Assembly: GCA_003116995.1 (NCBI GenBank)
Contig: BDSL01000001.1
Coordinates: 2,356,001 to 2,420,000 of the forward strand
Direction: 5' to 3'
Length of the DNA: 64,000 nt
Source: Yamagishiella unicocca
Lineage: Eukaryota; Chlorophyta; Chlorophyceae; Chlamydomonadales; Volvocaceae
The position numbers and the translations under genes were made by a program. The notes beneath the pieces are model-generated. The model ran no database searches. It was not told where the DNA came from and saw only the letters and a list, made by a program, of their open reading frames with translations. Positions 57,336 through 64,000 of the stretch are shown piece after piece (the first letter of the stretch is position 1; every line of letters starts with the position of its first letter).

Positions 57336-60053
57336 TCATCGAGGCTGCCACGGCCACTTAATCCTCCCCGCTGGCGAGCTGGAGGCTGGCGGTGTGGCGC
57401 CGTCCGCGTCCAGCGGCTGCGCTGCGGCAACCAGCGACGGCTTCGTGTCCTTGAAGCCATCCAGGTCGCACACCCAGTCCAGCTGCAGCGCGGAATAAGA
57501 GGAAGCGTGGGTGCGGTAGATTATGCGCCTGGTGCCATTGGCCACACGGGCTGCGCCTCCCGGGCGCTCGGATCACGTGAGTAGATCCCGTCCCATCATT
57601 GACCTTGCGTTCGCAAAGATGGCGTTGCGGAGCTTAGGTAACAGGTGGTGCTGCGCTAGCGTAAAAGGTCGCCACCAGGTTTGCGCTTCCCTGGGCACAT
57701 GCCAGCCGATCAGCGAACGGGCTGGGCTGCCTGCGCTGGACGCACCTGTACGATGCTGAAGTCCAAGCTGCCGTACTCGACGTCCACGGGCACCTGCGTG
57801 CTGCCCTCGCCGCCGCCCAGATGCCTGGCTCGAGGCGGCATCGCAACGAGGCGACCCGGGGGCCGGAGGGGAGCAGACTCAGGTGGTTACACAGCACTGG
57901 CGGCGGAGGATTTGGTAAGAGAATCCGGGGGGAGAGAGCGCCCATGTCAGGGGCCACCAGGCACGGCCCGCGCTGTGCCCGCCCAGACAGCAGTCGAGCA
58001 AGGCGCGCAGCGCCGCGGCTTGGGGAGATGGGGGTGAGCGGCATCGTGGGTAAAACACAGCAGGATTGTGTATGGATCCTCTTCCCACGCGCCGGCACCC
58101 GGTCTCACCCCTCCACGTCGGGCAGCTGCATGTCGAGGTTCCACTTGGCACGCATCAGCAGGTTGTTGGTGGGTTGGTACTGCGCGCGGTGGAGTGGTGG
58201 AGTGGAGGGTAGCGGGGGTTGGGAGGAAGGCTTGTGGTGGGACAACACTGTGATGGCGGCGTGTGGTGCTCGTGTCAGATGGGGCCAGGTATGAGTCATC
58301 GCCACACGCGCCCCCAAACCTTACATGCAAACAACCCCCGCCCAGTATTGCGACCAGGCTGTGCGCCAACTACACTACCCATGTCGTGTAACGGGGTCTT
58401 TACGCCGCCGCCCCAGAATCGCCCGCCAGCAGTACCCCGGTCACTCACGTACTCCTTGCGCTTGAAGCGCAGTGCGTCATTCCACTTCGTCGATAACCTG
58501 CAGCCACCAAGGGGGGTGACAGGGTGCCGACTCAGGCCCGTCACAAGGCTTTGCGTGGACGGCCCGGGGCATTGGTCGTCTGTGCTCCGCTTGGCGCCAC
58601 TCGCATCCAACGTCAAGCAAGCTGCCGCAATCGCAGCCGCCTGCACCGGCCTTCCTTCCTCCACAACATGCCTCCGGGAGGCCCTGGTGTGCCCCACCCC
58701 CTTCCACTGCGCTGCTTACACACCAGCCGCCACCCTCTTCCGCTGCGCATCGAAAGCTGTTCACACACCAGCCGCCACGCGCTTTGAGCGGAGCAGGCAA
58801 CAACCGCGCAAGGCTCAATACGTGGGGGTAATCCATGGGTGGGATCGACACACCGGTAGTCTAGGCTGGGCCGGCGGCGGTCCCAGAAATAGCCCGCCAC
58901 AAACTGACAGCGCAGGATGCCCCACGCCAGCTTGCGGCTGTAGAGCGCTGCAAAGTGCTGCTGCGGCAGCACCAGCACCTTTTGCACGAACCGCCCCAGG
59001 CGTACGCCGTCGTCGCAGGGCACCGGTTTGACCTGCGGGGCGGGCGGGCGGCTGCGTGTTGCGCTGTGGGGCCGCGGCTGCGATGAGCCCGGTGCGCGAC
59101 ACGCGGCGCTGAGCGAGGGGCCGGTCGAGCGAGTGCAGCCGTGTCTACTGTATCGTTGGCATGCGCCCAACCGGGGCCCTGAGTACGACGCTGATGTGGA
59201 GGGTGCAAGAGGCGTGAAGGATGAGAAGGCAGGAGAACGCAGTGCGGAAGTGCCGCTTTTCTGCAACCCTTCCTGGGCCCAAGGGACCTCCTAAACTGCT
59301 GCCATCTGGCACGGAGGTGTGGCGACTGGCGTGCCGCACAAGGCGTGCAGCTGCGTTGCGTCATGCGTGGGCTGGCCGTGGAGCCGGGAGCGAGCGCTTG
59401 CGTGGGTCAGGCGGGGAGACATCCCTTTCGGATGCAACAGCCCAAAGCGCACACGGTGGCGGGATAAAACACTTAGGGGCGCGTGCTTCGCTGCGTCGAC
59501 AGACATGGCGGCTCAGGAACCACCAGATGCAGTGCAGCGGTGGCCAGGAGCTCACCGTTAGGCGCAGACGCGGGGGTGCTTGGTGGGGCTTGGAGACGCC
59601 CAATCCGAGCGTGAATCCCGCAAGCCTGCGGAGGGTGTGTGCTGACTTACTGGGTATGTGCGCCCGGGCGGCATGGGAACGACGTGCCCATACAACAGGC
59701 GAGCTGGAGACCCCGCACGCCGGCTGCATACATGTCCCTCCCACCCAAGCAGCGAAGCCCAACCCACTCTTTTTTGAATTTGATGCGGTACTCGGGTTCC
59801 CAGTTGAACCGGTACTGGACAGCGTGAACGGAGCGGAGGCAGGGCGAGGGGGACGGTTAATTTTCTTGAACCTGACATCGTTGCTAAGCCTGTCCAATTT
59901 GCGCCGGCATTAGCCCACAGGGAGCAGCGCATTGGGCCAGCCGTATCAAACGCGGTAGCCTCAAACGCAGTTGGCGCCATCCACCTGGTCGAGGATATCA
60001 TCGATTACGCTGTTCAGGCCCTGTGAGCCCGCATCGTCTTCGTCGCCGCTCAT
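57336..60053 (-). CDS. Conserved-looking beta-strand-rich protein, function unknown
   Basis: Eight exons in transcript order (60053-59985, 59814-59764, 59032-58854, 58497-58449, 58179-58109, 57824-57746, 57632-57577, 57528-57336) join in phase to 248 residues. I do not recognise the family. It starts with an acidic stretch (SGDEDD) and the helix LNSVIDDILDQ, and then alternating polar/aromatic stretches suggest beta strands: YRFNWEPEYRIKFKKEW, RLSTKWNDALRFKRKEYYQ, LLMRAKWNLDMQLPDV, VDVEYGSLDFSIV. The pattern recalls organellar outer-membrane beta-barrel proteins, but that is inference. The segment QQHFAALYSRKLAWG followed by FVAGYFWDRRRPSLDYR is the most distinctive for a search. The C-terminal 40 residues are Ala/Pro-rich. 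The donor after exon 2 (GTTGGG) is weak. The gene is divergent from the next one, 486 bases away. Confidence 0.65.
57909..57927 (+). repeat. Intronic repeat, family B, partial copy
   Basis: TTTGGTAAGAGAATCCGG, the left part of family B, inside the intron 57825-58108 of the minus-strand gene. Confidence 0.5.
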
Positions 60054-60539
60054 GGCTGGCTGCTGGAGGCTGGGAGGCATCCGTCTGCGATAGGATGTGT
60101 CGCAGGTGCGCGCGCCTCCCCGCCAGCCCGCACCCGCGACGGGTGCTCGATCTAGTGCGAGTGATCCTGCTACCGGAGGCAAGTTCAATGAGCAGGTGCT
60201 TCCCAAAGCTGTGCTGCCGTTACACGACTCCTAAATTGCACTGGATTGACAGCCCGTTGAAGTACGCATTGACGTAAGAGTTTATGATGGCCTTCACGCC
60301 CGAGATCAAAGGCCGTTTGATCAGTATGACTCCTTCAAACGCGCCCCTGAGGCTCCGAAACCCGTTGTTTTTGTCTCCTACACTCACAGGTTCCCGGTTC
60401 GGTTACCAACCTCATGAAGCTTAATTCCTACATCGAGACAACCTAGTGGACTTTTTCCTGGGTCGGCCGCGTTTTCAGACTCTTCGTGCGCCCCGGAGGT
60501 GCCGTTCGAGGGATTGTATTGATGCATAGGTAGAACAAT
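60054..60539. promoter_or_regulatory. Shared promoter region of two divergent genes
   Basis: 486 bases separate the inferred start codons of the minus-strand gene (60053) and the plus-strand gene (60540). No specific element was identified. Confidence 0.4.
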
Positions 60540-63500
60540 ATGGCTTGTACGCCTCGCTGGCGCGTATTGGCGTGCATCACTGCCCAGGAAGCCGATGGCG
60601 GAGGCGTGGGCGTCTTCTCGGCCCTCTTGGACCTGGCCGCTCCGGAAACGCAGCCAGCCAATGTGCAGGTACTTTTCGCGTATTTTTGCTATCATTGCAT
60701 CCGGGACGCCACGCAGGGCCGCCAAAGCCCGAGCGACGACCGCGTCGGCCGGACCCACCCACCCACTGCGCAAACTACGTATGGTCTCAGGTATTACTAC
60801 TCCACAACCCGTCTCTGGCTGAGTTTAAAGACGCCGTCACGGTCAATCAGCCGAACTTCGTCTACTGCTGCGGGCCGTCATCACAGCATGATGACAAACA
60901 GGCTGGCGTGGTCGGGTCTTTCCATTTCCGAGGTGAATCATTGATATTCATGGGAAGGGGATGTTTGGTGCGGCGGATTTGATATGGCACGACCAATTTC
61001 AGACGGGCCGCAGGGAAAGAGGGGTATAGGGCTAAACCGGCCGAACACGCAGGTCATGGGGCAAGACAGAAATTGCGCGAGCGTGCCCGTGGACCCACAT
61101 GAACCTCGAACACAATTTCAGCAATGCGCACGGCGGATCTGCTCCTACACGTTCGTGCCCGTGCACTCGTCTCACGGCTCAGTCCCACGTCACACACGAG
61201 CAGCCCCACTGCCTGGCCACCAGGCGACCGAACCCACGCCGCGACACCATGCAGGGTGCTTTACAATGCACTTGCACCCACGCACCCAAGGCAGCCACGC
61301 CCAATGCCCCCGGTGACATTGGGTCTCGGACCAGGGGAGCATACGGACGATGCATCGTCAAGGGGTAACTCCGCAAACCAACACGCCCGGGGGGGCGGGG
61401 TCAGCAGACGGATTGCGGCCCCTTCCGCACCGCTGCATACACCTGCAGTCCGGTTCCTGGCGGCGCACCCCGCCTCCCTCGTTCCCCCACCACCACCGCC
61501 CTGCGCCATTCCCCAAATCGACGCGTACCGGGACCCGCGGCTGCGCGGTCTGCCTTCATCCCGCCCGCCCGCGCGCAGACGAGGCAACGCAGGGGGAGGA
61601 GGTGCTGCTGGCGGCGCTGCAGGAGGCGCACGCGGAGGTGTCCTACGTGGACGCCGTAGTGTCGCCGCACTTCGGTGAGGCGGTGCCGCGGCTGCGGGAG
61701 GGAGGGAGGGGGGCGGTACGGGCCGTAGGGCCCAAAGGGCCACGGAGCCAGTCGGGGGGGGGGGGGCTTGGAAGAGAAGAGGGTGGTAGTTGCGAGGAAA
61801 ACGCGTGTGCGAGGGAGAAAAAACGTTTGAGACGGACGTTAGGAGGTGCATGCTGGAGAACCTGGTTGAGCTTGAGGGTGGTAGTGGGCGGTGGGGAGGA
61901 AGGCCGGAGGCCGGTGTAGGCTCTCCAGAAGCTGGTGTTAGGGCCCCTGTTCCCGTCGCATCACGAAGCCGGGGGGCCAGGTGGTTGCGAGAGAAGGTGG
62001 GGGCGGGTGCCGCGGTGCAGCTTAGCCCTCCTCGTGGGGATCGTGGGAGTGCCATACGTTCCAGGGCATATCATATCGTGAGCGGAGGGAACGATGGTAC
62101 TGGCTTCTGTCCACTTCCCCACTTCCCCCGCCTGCTTGCTCCACAGCCCCTAGCCCCGTCCCTTCCCCCGCGTCTCTACCACCCCTTCAGGGGCTTCCTT
62201 TCTGCCCCCGCGGCCGCTAAGGACTCCCTCGGCCCTCCCCCTCAGGACCCTCTCTCCATCAGCGCGGCACCCCACACGTCGTGGTGTGGCCAGCCGATGC
62301 ATCCATCCCCACCGCCGTGGCCTCCCAATTCAACTCCGCTTTCCTGGCGTTCCTCATCAACTGCGCCGCCTCGCCGCCCGAGGCCTTTGCCACGGCCAGC
62401 CACGGCGCGCAGGCGCACTGTACGGCGCTGCAGGACGGCACATACACCTCCCCGTCCCTCCCCGCCTTCGTGTCGGCTCTGCGGCCCGCCCTACCGGACA
62501 GCTCCACCATTCCGGCGCTGGCGGTGTCGGGGCTGCTCATGGATCAGTCCATGCTGCCGTCGTACCCGGGTGGGTCTCGAACGGGGCGTGGGCGAATCGA
62601 GTTTGGGTGCTGATGCTTGGGATGTGCTGATGCTGGCGTTGCTCTGCGCCGTCACTGCCTGCCCGGTAGCTCCGCTTGTCATCTGCGGAAGGATACTTTT
62701 TCAGCAGCAGGGGGTGTCGAACAGGTCTTCAGCCCTCCTAGGACACCATGGCCTGGGCGTCCACTGGCCGCCCCATCCCGGCGCTTTCTTCTCCCCTCTC
62801 CCCCTACAGGCTGGACCGACGTGCGGCTGCTGGCACCGCGCGCGGAGCTGCGGCTGCTGCTGTGCGGGAGCTCGTCGCTCATCGACTCCACGCGACTCAG
62901 CTTCCTCGGGGAGGCGCTGCGGGGGCTGCTGGTCATGGAGGCCAGGGCGCTCACGGTGGGTCGGAGGGGGTTCGAGGAGGACCCGTGGATGCCCGAAAAA
63001 AACGGTTTAGAACAGACGTTTTGAGATGCATGCTGGAGAACTGGGTTGGGGATACTAAAGCCGGAGGGGGTGGGGCGGCGTGTGCGGATGAGGCAACGGC
63101 GGGAAGGGTGGAAGGGGAGTCACGGGTGGCCACATGGCTGCCCGGCGTCACCGCAGGGGCGTGTAAGCCTGCAGACCTAGGGCGTCTGGAGCAGGAGGCC
63201 GCGATCATGGCTTTGGGACTGGCGTGCGGGAGGGGGTGGAGGAGGCAGGCAGGCGGTGGGAGGTAGGGTCTCTTGAAGTTGGCGCTGTACGAGGGGGCAG
63301 ATGTCGGCTGCTGGACGGAATGAAGGGCTCGCGAGGGCAAGAATTGGATCCAAGGATAGGATCCAAGTTCGGGTGCAGGATCCTCAAGGGCATCCGTTGG
63401 ATAACGGGGTTGTCGTGGGGGCCCGGGGTGCCCGCCTTGCGACTGGCGGGGGCTACCAGAGGGGCGGAACCCAAAGGCTTCGGAGCCAACTGCAACTAAA

Positions 63501-63783
63501 GCCAGGTTGGCATTCTGGCAGGCGGACCCCCCAGCCACGCATGCTTTACAGATCCATGCTCGTGGCTTACTAACGTTTATTTCCGGCTCCGAACCCCGAC
63601 CTCCGGTACCCCATCGCAGCTGGTGGGCCGCACCCCCCTGGACAAGCTGCCCCGCAACCTGCCCTCCGGCTGCCAGGCGGTGCGGTGCGAGTACGCCACC
63701 ACCAGCGGGGCCTCCGGGTCCGTGGTGCTTGGGGCACCCCCCAGCGTGCTGGAGCACGACGGGCTGGTGCAGCACGCCCTCAG
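60540..63783 (+). CDS. Unrecognised conserved-looking protein, 3' end outside window
   Basis: Exons 60540-60668, 60791-60932, 61579-61674, 62246-62569, 62810-62955 and 63620-63783 join in phase; about 333 residues are visible and a donor at 63784 shows the gene goes on. I do not recognise it. The chain looks globular with alternating hydrophobic strands and helices: VLLLHNPSLAEFKDAV, NFVYCCGPSS, GEEVLLAALQEA, VSYVDAVVSPHFG, TPHVVVWPADASIPTAVASQF, FLAFLINCAA, DVRLLAPRAELRLLLCG and LSFLGEALRGLLVMEARAL. The rhythm of strand, 'CCGPSS' turn, helix and later 'VVVWPADASIP' is loosely like CHAT/caspase-type alpha/beta folds, but I see no convincing His-Cys dyad, so no function is proposed. The exon 4 start at 62246 is chosen because only that acceptor agrees in phase. 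Confidence 0.6.
61811..61871 (+). repeat. Intronic repeat, family A copy 2 (diverged)
   Basis: A-run then CGTTTGAGACGGACGTTAGG and TGCATGCTGGAGAACCTGGT, about 80 percent like the other copies by eye. In intron 61675-62245 of the right-end gene. Confidence 0.65.
62981..63052 (+). repeat. Intronic repeat, family A copy 3
   Basis: ACCCGTGGATGCCCG, A-run, CGGTTTAGAACAGACG, TTTTGAGATGCATGCTGGAG and GGGTTGGGGA, nearly identical to 36169-36240. In intron 62956-63619 of the right-end gene, 26 bases after its donor. Confidence 0.8.
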
Positions 63784-63795
63784 GTGCGGACTCAC

Positions 63796-63950
63796 TCACC
63801 ACAGCCATCACCATCACCATCACCACTACAACGATCACTACCACCACCACCACCACCACCATCGCGACCATCACCACTACAACGATCGCTATCACCACCA
63901 CCATCACCACTACACTAAAAACGAAAGCACCACGACCACCACCATGATCC
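63796..63950. repeat. CAC/CAT-rich microsatellite
   Basis: Long imperfect run of ATCACC, CACCAC and CACTACAACGATC units directly after the last visible exon; intronic. It creates meaningless long Thr/Val frames. Confidence 0.9.
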
Positions 63951-64000
63951 CCATCACTGGTGCACCAGTACCCGCGACTCGCCTCATCTTGGGAGCGCAA

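Overview
The window is nuclear DNA from a chlorophycean green alga, most likely a volvocine relative of Chlamydomonas. It is GC-rich with G/C-ending codons, genes carry many short introns with GTGAG/GTGCG-type donors, TGTAA poly(A) signals follow several stop codons, and Ala/Gly/Pro-rich linkers and microsatellites are common. No tool was run. Gene models were built by hand from reading frame, splice sites, phase agreement and remembered family motifs. Every exon junction given is an inference unless stated otherwise.

Layout, left to right. Plus strand: the 3' part of a phytanoyl-CoA-dioxygenase-like gene (74-3051); mitochondrial ribosomal protein bS16 (3767-4335); a DHHC palmitoyltransferase (6143-7945); a TatD-like protein fused to a YVH1/DUSP12-type zinc domain (8401-12954); and a CDIN1/TPD-domain nuclease homologue (13547-16207). 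A minus-strand chlorophyllase (17273-19556) converges on the CDIN1 gene. Upstream of it, on the same strand, lies a circularly permuted serine tRNA gene (19887-19995) and a short retroelement insertion with a 16-bp target duplication (20331-20450). A plus-strand COQ8/ADCK-type atypical kinase (21616-26181) and an F-box/ankyrin protein (27897-29927) follow. After about 5 kb with no confident gene comes a very large minus-strand gene of about 34 exons (34938-53755) for a tmcB-like multi-pass membrane protein with several PAS-like modules. The right end holds a small conserved minus-strand gene rich in beta strand (57336-60053) and a divergent plus-strand gene (60540 to beyond the edge), neither of which I recognise.

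The protein genes are an ordinary mixture: housekeeping (bS16m, COQ8), organelle and lipid or pigment metabolism (PhyH-like, chlorophyllase), membrane modification (DHHC) and sensing (tmcB/PAS). No operon-like logic is expected. The most notable observations are the permuted tRNA gene, with its 3' half before its 5' half, complementary flanks and a Pol III terminator; the fusion of an apparently catalytically dead TatD domain to a YVH1-like zinc domain; three probable GC-AG introns; and two short repeat families found almost entirely inside introns of unrelated genes.
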